Assembly: GCA_038043245.1 (NCBI GenBank)
Contig: JBBTCH010000004.1
Span: forward strand, 36,091-100,090
Direction: 5' to 3'
Source of the DNA: JACPFV01 sp038043245
GTDB taxonomy: Bacteria; Pseudomonadota; Gammaproteobacteria; Nevskiales; Nevskiaceae
DNA: 64,000 nucleotides
Shown piece after piece: positions 57,586-64,000 of the stretch. The position numbers were made by a program, and so were the translations under genes. The notes beneath the pieces are model-generated. The model was not told the origin of the DNA and ran no database searches. It saw only the letters and a list, made by a program, of their open reading frames with translations. How positions within the stretch are numbered: position 1 is the stretch's first letter; the number at the start of each line of letters is the position of its first letter.

Positions 57586-60249
57586 GTGACCATGACGCCT
57601 GAACAACGGCAGGCCGTCCGGACGGTCAGGGCGATGCTCGATCTTGGGCACGACCTTGAGGCGGTCCTTGGCAGTCCATTCGTGCCGGCCACGCTGAGGG
57701 ATTTCGTTCGAGCAGAGCTTGAGCGCGACCAAAATTTCCCACTGGCGCCTGCGCGCACGCTGGTCGCCGATCCAGATCGACCCGACTGGCTCCGGAACGT
57801 AGATCGGTCCGAGTGGCACTACTACCCAGCGCTCCGGCAATTCCTTCTGACCGCGAAGGGCTGGTCGGGCACCTCACTGCGCTCTCTCGACGATAGCTCG
57901 GACCGCATCCTTCGCCAGCTCGATCCGCCCGACAAGGACCGCTTCGATATTCGCGGCCTCGTGCTGGGCTTCGTTCAAAGCGGCAAGACGGCCAACTACA
58001 CCGCGGTGATCGCGAAGGCGGCCGATGCTGGTTACCGGCTGATCATCGTTCTGTCAGGCATCGACAATGGATTGCGTCGTCAGACCAACATCCGCTTGAA
58101 GCGCGAACTTGTCGGCTACCCCGACAACAGACTCACCGCCGTGCGCATGCCGCCCTTGGGTCTTCAGTGGCACGAATTCACGAGCACCGAGATCAACGGA
58201 GACTTCCAGCCTGGTTTCGCAACTCATGCGGCTTTGCAAGGCACACAACCCGTCCTGCTTGTGGTCAAGAAGAATGGTCCAGTGCTGCGGCGTCTACTGC
58301 GGTGGCTGGACGAGGCTCCCGAGGCAGTGCGCCAGACGTTGCCGTTTCTGCTTATCGATGATGAAGCCGACCAGGCGAGCGTCGATACACGCGGCACATA
58401 CCAGGTTGAGGACGAACCACCGGACCCTGATTACGAGCCTCCGTCGGTCATCAACTCGTTGATTCGCGATTTGCTAAGGAAATTTGAGCGGCGAGCCTAC
58501 GTGGCCTACACGGCGACCCCATTCGCGAACATCCTCATTCCGCACGACACAAGCGATCCCCGTGTGGGCAACGACCTTTACCCGAAGGATTTCATCATTG
58601 ACCTGCCAAAACCACCGGGCTACTTCGGCGCGGAGGAATTCTTTGGCCGCCTGGACGCTGTCACTGGCGCGCAAGAAGGGGGTCTCGACGTAATCCGAGA
58701 AGTCGCGGACGCAGACATGGTGAGGCTTGAGCAGGGTGAGGCCCCGGCCTCTCTAAGGACGGCGATCATCGATTTCATCCTGGCAGGCGCCGCACGCGCG
58801 CAACGGGGGGAAGGCGACGAACCGGCGACCATGTTGGTGCACACCAGCCAGCTCATCGTCGTGCAGGGGCAGCTTGCGCGCATGGTCCAGCATGAGTTCT
58901 CGGAAGTGCGCGATGCCTGGCGCTATCACCGTGCGCATGGAATGCGCGACGAACTGCGAGCGAGATGGGAGGCCGAGTTTCGGCCTGTCACACGGGGCCT
59001 CCATCTGGGTCGTGACGTGCCGTTCGAGCGGATCGAAGAACACGTTGGCCCTTTCATGGAGGCCATCCCCGATGTTCGCGAGATCAACAGCGCGACGGGG
59101 GCCGTGCTTGATTACGAGCGAGAGCCGTCCTTGAAGGCGATTGCGGTCGGCGGCAACCGTCTGTCGCGTGGCCTCACCCTTGAAGGGCTGCTGGTGAGCT
59201 TCTTCATACGGCGCAGCGTGGGCTACGACACGCTCATGCAGATGGGGCGCTGGTTTGGGTTTAGGGAGGGCTACGAGGACCTCACGCGCATCTACACGAC
59301 GCGCGAGCTTGAAAGCTGGTTCGCTGACCTAGCCTTCGTCGAACACAGGCTGCGAGAGGACATCCAAGTATACGAAAGCATGAACCTCAAGCCGCACGAG
59401 GTCGGGATGCGAATCTGGCAGCACCCGACGATGCAGGTTACAAGTCCGCTCAAGAGGCGCTTCGCATCGGCAACGACAATTTCACAAAGCTATTCACTGG
59501 CCTTGGAACAGACCTTCAAATTCCCGTTGCGAAGATTGCCGGATCTCGCAGTGCAATCGGAAGCGAACCGACTGGCTGTGCGAGACCTCGCTGGCCGGCT
59601 CGGAGCCGCGACTGGACCGCAGGACAACAAGGGCCCGATCTGGACCGGCGTGTCGGTCGAGCGGATCCTGGAATTCCTTACGGCTTATCGAGTTGACGAC
59701 GAAACACGCAGCATCTCCCTGCCGTTAATCCGCGCCTACATCGAACGGCAGCGCGACGCCGGCGAGCTGACCACGTGGACCGTGGCAGTGCGGGGGAGAG
59801 AGGCGCGGGATAATGCACTTGGCGTTGCCGATTGGGCCGTCCCCGGTGGCGCCGTCTCGCAGATCAGCCGTTCGCGCGTTGGCGAGAGCGAGTCGGTCGG
59901 CGTCATCACCAGCCCTGGCGATGAGGCTGTGGGGTTTTCGGACGAACAGAAGGCGCAGATGCAGGCACTGATCGCGGCCGCCGAAGCTGCGGGCCGCGTG
60001 AAGTCGGAGAACAGCGCAGCGCGCGAGGTTCGCCCAGCAGCCGAAGGGCTGCTGCTTCTGTATCCGATCAGCCGCCATTCGGGCCACGATCTCAACAATG
60101 GTGGTAATCGTCGTCCTCTCTACGACGACGTGCGGCACCCGCAGGCGCGTGACTTGGTGGGTGTCGCGATTTCGTTCCCCAAGTCGAATCAGCCACAGCT
60201 ACTGGAGGCATACCTCCAAGGTACCGTTGGCTGGAGGCCCGTTGAGTGA
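57586..60249 (+). CDS. Z1-domain superfamily II helicase/ATPase
   Basis: 887 residues from a GTG at 57586; the ATG two codons later (57592) is an equal candidate. Motifs: Walker A LGFVQSGKTANY (127-138), DEAD-type LLIDDEADQAS (255-265), motif III AYTATPFANIL (307-317) and the Z1 block GNRLSRGLTLEG...GYDTLMQMGRWFGFR (523-560), which includes the motif VI arginine. Z1 proteins occur almost only beside MORC-like ATPases, PD-(D/E)XK nucleases and methylases in predicted defence operons. It probably translocates or remodels DNA for the nuclease. The stop overlaps the next gene by GTGA. Confidence 0.92.
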   Translation: MTMTPEQRQAVRTVRAMLDLGHDLEAVLGSPFVPATLRDFVRAELERDQNFPLAPARTLVADPDRPDWLRNVDRSEWHYYPALRQFLLTAKGWSGTSLRSLDDSSDRILRQLDPPDKDRFDIRGLVLGFVQSGKTANYTAVIAKAADAGYRLIIVLSGIDNGLRRQTNIRLKRELVGYPDNRLTAVRMPPLGLQWHEFTSTEINGDFQPGFATHAALQGTQPVLLVVKKNGPVLRRLLRWLDEAPEAVRQTLPFLLIDDEADQASVDTRGTYQVEDEPPDPDYEPPSVINSLIRDLLRKFERRAYVAYTATPFANILIPHDTSDPRVGNDLYPKDFIIDLPKPPGYFGAEEFFGRLDAVTGAQEGGLDVIREVADADMVRLEQGEAPASLRTAIIDFILAGAARAQRGEGDEPATMLVHTSQLIVVQGQLARMVQHEFSEVRDAWRYHRAHGMRDELRARWEAEFRPVTRGLHLGRDVPFERIEEHVGPFMEAIPDVREINSATGAVLDYEREPSLKAIAVGGNRLSRGLTLEGLLVSFFIRRSVGYDTLMQMGRWFGFREGYEDLTRIYTTRELESWFADLAFVEHRLREDIQVYESMNLKPHEVGMRIWQHPTMQVTSPLKRRFASATTISQSYSLALEQTFKFPLRRLPDLAVQSEANRLAVRDLAGRLGAATGPQDNKGPIWTGVSVERILEFLTAYRVDDETRSISLPLIRAYIERQRDAGELTTWTVAVRGREARDNALGVADWAVPGGAVSQISRSRVGESESVGVITSPGDEAVGFSDEQKAQMQALIAAAEAAGRVKSENSAAREVRPAAEGLLLLYPISRHSGHDLNNGGNRRPLYDDVRHPQARDLVGVAISFPKSNQPQLLEAYLQGTVGWRPVE

Positions 60250-61244
60250 GCCGGATTCCGCCCGAAGTGTGGGCGCGCCTAGCAGGTGAGCAGCCTCAGG
60301 GCGAGGTGTTGTGGGCACGCAGGGCCGCGCCAGATGTCACTGATCGACTCGTCGCAGCCCTCGACGCTGAAGGGCGCAGGCACTTTCTTGTGCTCTTGCT
60401 TGCAGGTGAAGGGGGCCTGAAAGACGCGCACAGTCGCGGTCTCGAAGTGACAACGCGCGAACTTACGATCCCGCAACACGAGTCGGGCCGATGGTTGGAC
60501 ATCACCTGCCGCGATGCCTCCGGGCACGAGGCGTTCGACCTGATTGGAGGTGAGCTGGCCGCACGCCTCATCTCCGACAATGCCCCCGCGCCCGAAGTGG
60601 TCAGGCGTGTCCTGGCCAAGTGGAGGCGCTTTTGGGGGCAGATGGCGCGGCCTGTCTTGTCGAGACAGGAAATCCTGGGTCTGTTCGGCGAAATCTGGTT
60701 CTTAAGCGTGTGGCTCGTGCCTCGCGTCGGTGTTGAAGAGGCAGTCGCGCGATGGCGGGGGCCCAACGCGCGGCACGACTTTGAGTGGTCCCGAATGTCG
60801 GTAGAGGCAAAGGCCACGACTTCTACGCGCGGCCACATCCACCGCATCAACGGGCTCGATCAGCTCGCGCCGCCCGAGAATGGCCGCCTGATGCTGTTCA
60901 GCTTGAGACTTCGGGAAGAGGGCGGCGCCAGCAACACTCTGCCTGCCCTCGTTGCCACCGCGCGTGGTCTGCTCCAAGAGCATCATGACGCACTGACACA
61001 TTTCGAGACGATGCTGGCGGAGCGCGGCTACCTGCCTGCTCACGAGGACGACTATGCCGTCATCCGGCTTCGCGTCGTCGAAGAATCGGTCTACGAGGTG
61101 CGTGACACTTTCCCCCGCTTGACCCCGGCACAGTTTCCCGCTGGACTCCCGACTGGAGTGGAACGGATCGAGTATGAGATCAACCTCAGTGGATGCGCGC
61201 ACCTCTGTGCGGCCAGACAACCAGACGAAGCAGGCTTCCTTTAG
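60246..61244 (+). CDS. PD-(D/E)XK nuclease-like protein (DUF4420)
   Basis: 332 residues, GTG start in a GTGA overlap. The nuclease core is readable: Glu149 in LGLFGEIWFL, Asp178 in NARHDFEW and Glu187-x-Lys189 in SVEAKAT, followed by a histidine-bearing RGHIHRI strand. This is the PD-(D/E)XK motif protein family found beside Z1 helicases. It is the best candidate for the cleaving subunit of the system; target and cleavage pattern are unknown. Confidence 0.87.
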   Translation: MSRIPPEVWARLAGEQPQGEVLWARRAAPDVTDRLVAALDAEGRRHFLVLLLAGEGGLKDAHSRGLEVTTRELTIPQHESGRWLDITCRDASGHEAFDLIGGELAARLISDNAPAPEVVRRVLAKWRRFWGQMARPVLSRQEILGLFGEIWFLSVWLVPRVGVEEAVARWRGPNARHDFEWSRMSVEAKATTSTRGHIHRINGLDQLAPPENGRLMLFSLRLREEGGASNTLPALVATARGLLQEHHDALTHFETMLAERGYLPAHEDDYAVIRLRVVEESVYEVRDTFPRLTPAQFPAGLPTGVERIEYEINLSGCAHLCAARQPDEAGFL

Positions 61245-61728
61245 ACAGCGCGCCATCAAGCGCTCGGTGCGCTACGGCTCGGACGTATTTTCGAAGGCAA
61301 AACGCTCTGAGATCATGTCGAGGATCAAGGGGCGCGACAACAAGGATACGGAACTGGCGCTCCGCAGCATTCTCCGCTGCGAAGGCATTACAGGGTGGCG
61401 TCGCCACTACGTGATCATGGGGAAGCCGGACTTCGTGTTTATCAAGCTCAGGGTTGCCATATTTGTTGATGGCTGCTTTTGGCATGGGTGTCAGGAGCAC
61501 TTCAATAAGCCAACGAACAACAGGTCGTTCTGGCGTAAGAAGCTGGCCACCAACAAATCTCGCGACCGCGATGTGAATCGAACGCTGCGTAGAAACGGAT
61601 GGTACGTCGTGCGGATCTGGGAACACGAGCTTGTTCAGCGACACCGTGCGAGATTAATTATCAGACTCCGACGCGAACTCGCGCTAGGCAATCGACCGAT
61701 TACGGCTAGTCCTTCTAGGAAGTCTTGA
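61174..61728 (+). CDS. vsr: Very short patch repair endonuclease (Vsr)
   Basis: 184 residues from the ATG at 61174, overlapping the nuclease gene by 71 nt; a GTG at 61267 (VRYGSDVFSKAKRSE) is the alternative and is nearer to the usual family start. Vsr landmarks: SKAKRSEIMSRIKGRDNKDTELALR (split), catalytic Asp86 in GKPDFVF, and the zinc/His cluster FVDGCFWHGCQEHF (97-110), then YVVRIWEHEL. Vsr nicks at T:G mismatches left by deamination of 5-methylcytosine. Its presence implies that the operon's methyltransferase is active and that its site is prone to mutation. It ends 15 nt before the hydratase stop on the other strand. Confidence 0.92.
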   Translation: MRSTSVDARTSVRPDNQTKQASFRQRAIKRSVRYGSDVFSKAKRSEIMSRIKGRDNKDTELALRSILRCEGITGWRRHYVIMGKPDFVFIKLRVAIFVDGCFWHGCQEHFNKPTNNRSFWRKKLATNKSRDRDVNRTLRRNGWYVVRIWEHELVQRHRARLIIRLRRELALGNRPITASPSRKS

Positions 61729-61743
61729 AATGTTCTGCGAATT

Positions 61744-61818
61744 TTACGAACGGATTTTCAGCGGCTTGAACGGGGTTTCCGTCTTCTTCATGCCGCGTTC
61801 AATGGCGATCCTCTGGTT
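61744..61818. repeat. Right direct repeat of the island (3' end of the hydratase gene)
   Basis: Ungapped match, 67 of 75 bases by eye, to the left copy at 54130-54204; offset 7614 bp. It is the functional 3' end of the hydratase gene. Differences are both silent and replacing, so the two copies did not arise by a very recent duplication. Confidence 0.85.
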
Positions 61819-62547
61819 CTTGCCGCCCATCAGCTGTCGCTGGTAGCGGCGTTCGCCCGCGAGCGCGCCGGATTCGCCGCTGCTCCAGGCGTGCTGCATC
61901 AGGAATTTGCCGGCGGCGACGGCGTCGGGCGAGCGCACGACGATCTCGGCGATCAGTTCGCGCGCCTTGGTCATCGGATCGCTGTGGACATGCGTGACCA
62001 GCCGCAGTTTCAGCGCGTCGTCGCCGCTGATGGTGCGCGCGGTGAAGGTGAGTTCTTTCGCCACGTCGATGCCGACCGCTTCGCGCAACAGCGCCGCGCC
62101 GCCCATATCCGGGATCAAGCCCCACTTGGCTTCCATCACCGAGATCTTGGCGTCAGGCGTGGCAACGCGGATATCCGCACCGAGTGCGAGCTGGATGCCG
62201 GCGCCGAAGCAGTTGCCGTGGATGCAGGCGATGACCGGGAAGGGCAGCTCGCGCCAGCCCATGCTCCAGGTCTGAAACTTGTTGCGCACCGGCGACCACA
62301 GCTTGGCGTAGCCGGCGAGGGCGGCTTTCTTGTCGGCCATCACGGTTTTCAGATCAAGTCCGGCGCAGAACGAGGGGCCGTCGCCGTGAATGATCGCGGC
62401 GCGCACGTCGCTGCGTTTTTTCAAGCGATGCTGCGCATCAACCACGGCGTCGAGCATGACGAAGTCCATGCCGTTGTGCTTGTCGGCGCGGTTGAGCGTG
62501 ACAGTGGCAATGCCGTTTTCAACGGCGAGCTTTACGCGATCATTCAT
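61744..62547 (-). CDS. Enoyl-CoA hydratase/isomerase (crotonase) family
   Basis: 267 residues. NRADKHNGMDFVMLDAV (about 19), the oxyanion-hole blocks HGDGPSFCAGLDLKT (about 49) and IHGNCFGAGIQLALGADIR (about 109), and EAKWGLIPDMGG (about 139) are crotonase signatures. It hydrates or isomerises an enoyl-CoA. The gene is complete even though the defence island sits at its last codons, because the end was preserved or restored by the direct repeat. It probably belonged with the DUF1329 and MMPL genes. Confidence 0.92.
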   Translation of the reverse strand: MNDRVKLAVENGIATVTLNRADKHNGMDFVMLDAVVDAQHRLKKRSDVRAAIIHGDGPSFCAGLDLKTVMADKKAALAGYAKLWSPVRNKFQTWSMGWRELPFPVIACIHGNCFGAGIQLALGADIRVATPDAKISVMEAKWGLIPDMGGAALLREAVGIDVAKELTFTARTISGDDALKLRLVTHVHSDPMTKARELIAEIVVRSPDAVAAGKFLMQHAWSSGESGALAGERRYQRQLMGGKNQRIAIERGMKKTETPFKPLKIRS

Positions 62548-62561
62548 TTTTTTGAGGCTCC

Positions 62562-62600
62562 AAAGAAAAAGCCGCGCTCACCTTAGCGGATGAGCGCGGC
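62562..62600 (-). terminator. Rho-independent terminator of the MMPL gene
   Basis: Read leftwards: GCCGCGCTCA-TCCGCTAAGG-TGAGCGCGGC, a perfect 10-bp stem, then TTTTTCTTTGG. It lies 12 nt past the MMPL stop and before the hydratase gene, so the hydratase needs its own promoter or read-through. Confidence 0.85.
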
Positions 62601-62611
62601 TGTTGTGCGGG

Positions 62612-64000
62612 TCAATGACCGATCAAGGTGGGTTTGCCGATGTGCTTCTTCTCTTCACCGGCGAAGAAATGTGCCAGCGCCGGCAGGATGACGATGGCAC
62701 CGATCATGTTGGCGGTGAACAGGAACACCAGCAGGATGCCCATGTCGACCTGGAACTGCAGCTTGGAGAAAATCCAGGTGGCGACGGTCGAGCCCAGCGC
62801 CACGCCGATGAAGATCACCGACTTGCCGGTGCGGCGCAGGGTGTCGAGGTAGGCGTCCTCCAGCTCCATGCCGCGGCGGATGCCGTCGGCGATCATCGAG
62901 TAGATGTAGATGCCATAGTCCACGCCGATGCCCACCGCCAGCGCCACCACCGGCAGCGTCGAGACTTTCATGCCGATGTCGAGAATCGCCATGAAGGCGT
63001 AGCCGAGCAGCGAGACGATGCCCAGCGGCACGATGATGCAGACCACCGCCGAGAAGGTGCGGTAGGCCAGCACGATGAACAGGATGATGATCGCGTAGAC
63101 CCAGCCGACGACCTTGATCTCCTGGTCCTTGACCACTTCGTTGGACGCGCCCATGACGCCGACGTTGCCGGAGGCGAGCGCGAAGGTGACCTGCCCGCCC
63201 GCCGCTTTGTTCTCCTCATTGAACTTCTTGATCTCGGCGAACAGGTGCTCGATGGTGGCGGCGCGGTGGTCGGTGGTGAAGATGAACAGCGCCAGCGCGT
63301 CGCAGGAATCATTCAGCAGGCCGGTGTTGGTCGGCACCAGCGAGGTCGCGGCGACCAGCGCGTCACGGTTGCGCGGCACCAGCTCGGCGTTGAGGCGGCC
63401 TTCGTTGAGGCCGCTGTTCACCAGCCGCGCGTAGGTCAGCAGCGACATCACCGACGACACGCCTGCGGTGTTCTCCATGCGCCAGCTGAAGCGGTCGACT
63501 TCCTCCATCAGTGCGTAGTCGACGCAGCCGTCGGGCACGCCCTCGGCGATGATCTTGAGGATGTCCACGCCGATGGCGTAGTTGGCGACCACGCGCCGCG
63601 AGTCCTCGTTGTAGCGCGACTCCGGCCGCAGTTCCGGGACGCCGACCAGCGCGTCGCCGACCTGCAGCTTGGGATACATCCACAGCGCCCAGCCGGAGAG
63701 GACTGCACACACCAGCAGAATCGTCCACGCTGGGCCGCGATGGGTGATTTTGGTCAGCACTTTCCACAGGCCGTCGCCCATGTCGTCACGCTTTTTCTGC
63801 GCGGCTTTGAACGCCTCGATGTCACCGAGCTTGACGTAGGACAGCCACACCGGCATCAGCACCTTGTTGGTGATGATGATCGCGAGCATGCCGAACACCG
63901 CGTTCAGCGACATCTCCTGAATGGTCTGGATCGGGATGAAGTAGATCGTCGCCACGCCGGCGACGTCGGCGAGGATGGCGATGGTGCCGGCGATGGCCAG
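62612..64000 (-). CDS. RND/MMPL-family exporter, C-terminal part
   Basis: The frame is open to the right edge, so the 5' end is outside the window; about 462 residues are visible. TM clusters occur near the start (SLNAVFGMLAIIITNKVLMPVWL), at WTILLVCAVLSGWALWMY and in the C-terminal third (IILFIVLAYRTFSAVVCIIVPLG, VVALAVGIGVDYGIYIYSM, ILLVFLFTANMIGAIVILPALAHF), with a long periplasmic loop between (YNEDSRRVVANYAIGVDI). Such exporters pair with DUF1329/DUF1302 proteins; the DUF1329 gene at 52425 is the likely partner. Confidence 0.9.
   Translation of the reverse strand: MAIAGTIAILADVAGVATIYFIPIQTIQEMSLNAVFGMLAIIITNKVLMPVWLSYVKLGDIEAFKAAQKKRDDMGDGLWKVLTKITHRGPAWTILLVCAVLSGWALWMYPKLQVGDALVGVPELRPESRYNEDSRRVVANYAIGVDILKIIAEGVPDGCVDYALMEEVDRFSWRMENTAGVSSVMSLLTYARLVNSGLNEGRLNAELVPRNRDALVAATSLVPTNTGLLNDSCDALALFIFTTDHRAATIEHLFAEIKKFNEENKAAGGQVTFALASGNVGVMGASNEVVKDQEIKVVGWVYAIIILFIVLAYRTFSAVVCIIVPLGIVSLLGYAFMAILDIGMKVSTLPVVALAVGIGVDYGIYIYSMIADGIRRGMELEDAYLDTLRRTGKSVIFIGVALGSTVATWIFSKLQFQVDMGILLVFLFTANMIGAIVILPALAHFFAGEEKKHIGKPTLIGH

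Larger units (their letters stand above)
54205..61743 (+). mobile_element. Defence island carrying a MORC-Z1 type restriction-modification-like operon
   Basis: Everything between the two copies of the hydratase 3' end: six co-directional genes with four start/stop overlaps or short gaps, plus about 60 bp of leader. No integrase, transposase or tRNA is present, so entry was probably by homologous recombination at the hydratase 3' end, or by an element that has since been lost. A/T at third positions is somewhat more frequent than in the flanks. Confidence 0.75.

Noticed and set aside
54266..61728. DISARM, BREX or Dnd/phosphorothioation system
   Set aside because: The required genes (drmA/drmB, pglZ/brxC, dndCDE) are absent; the MORC ATPase, Z1 helicase and DUF4420 nuclease point to a different system.
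54130..61818. Prophage or integrative element with its own integrase
   Set aside because: No integrase, recombinase, transposase, structural or replication gene is found between the repeats; all six genes fit a restriction-modification-like operon.
1..64000. CRISPR arrays, tRNA or rRNA genes
   Set aside because: No regularly spaced direct repeats, cloverleaf-like sequences with CCA-adjacent ends or conserved rRNA segments were seen on reading both strands; a tRNAscan/Infernal run would settle it.

Overview
The window is high-GC, gene-dense DNA from a Gammaproteobacterium. FtsE/FtsX/FtsY, HemL, the MetK-AhcY-MetF set, SanA-like and FadE-like proteins and an aryl-polyene-type cluster fit a Nevskiales/Solimonadaceae- or Xanthomonadales-like host; this placement is inference, because no rRNA or other marker is present. 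I saw no tRNA, rRNA, CRISPR array, integrase or transposase.

Layout. (1) 1-13.1 kb: an aryl-polyene (xanthomonadin-type) pigment cluster. A rightward operon (chorismatase, lysophospholipid-type acyltransferase, ACP, dehydratase, glycosyltransferase, thioesterase, LolA-like carrier, MMPL exporter) converges on a leftward operon (flavin halogenase-like enzyme, lipoprotein, O-methyltransferase). That operon diverges from a second rightward operon (dehydratase, ketoreductase, ketosynthase, serine hydrolase). (2) 13.1-23.4 kb: two lipoprotein genes, a ketosynthase remnant, then a leftward housekeeping block ftsY-ftsE-ftsX, DedA/PAP2, hemL, thiE, thiD, mtgA. (3) 23.4-25.2 kb: higBA toxin-antitoxin and an AT-rich orphan gene bracketed by palindromic repeats. 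(4) 25.2-33.6 kb: metK-ahcY-metF methionine cycle (leftward), a SWIB-domain protein, and tkt-gap-pgk (rightward). (5) 33.6-53.9 kb: S9 peptidase, MoxR ATPase, Tat-exported small subunit plus GMC oxidoreductase, a Fic gene with a vestigial hsdM fragment, AlkA-type glycosylase, VWA protein, MAPEG, SanA-like, GlpD, SDR, a degenerate FadE-like protein, hydrolase, DsbA-like isomerase, an Anbu proteasome-like locus, and a DUF1329 protein.

(6) 54.1-61.8 kb is the most interesting part: a compact six-gene defence island with a C5-cytosine methyltransferase, MORC/MutL-type GHKL ATPase, 100-aa unknown protein, Z1-type superfamily II helicase, PD-(D/E)XK (DUF4420) nuclease and Vsr endonuclease. Start/stop overlaps and short gaps indicate one transcript. 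The island sits exactly at the 3' end of an enoyl-CoA hydratase gene, and a second, displaced copy of about 75 bp of that 3' end lies at its far edge, so the island is bounded by direct repeats. The gene set matches the MORC/Z1 restriction-modification-like operons predicted by comparative genomics (Iyer, Abhiman and Aravind 2008); I know of no detailed mechanism. (7) 61.7-64 kb: the enoyl-CoA hydratase and the 3' part of an RND/MMPL exporter.

Several small repeat families occupy the intergenic gaps. One, with ends resembling GCCACCCGCTTG...CAAGCGGGTGGC, appears four times, and three of the copies sit next to foreign-looking genes.
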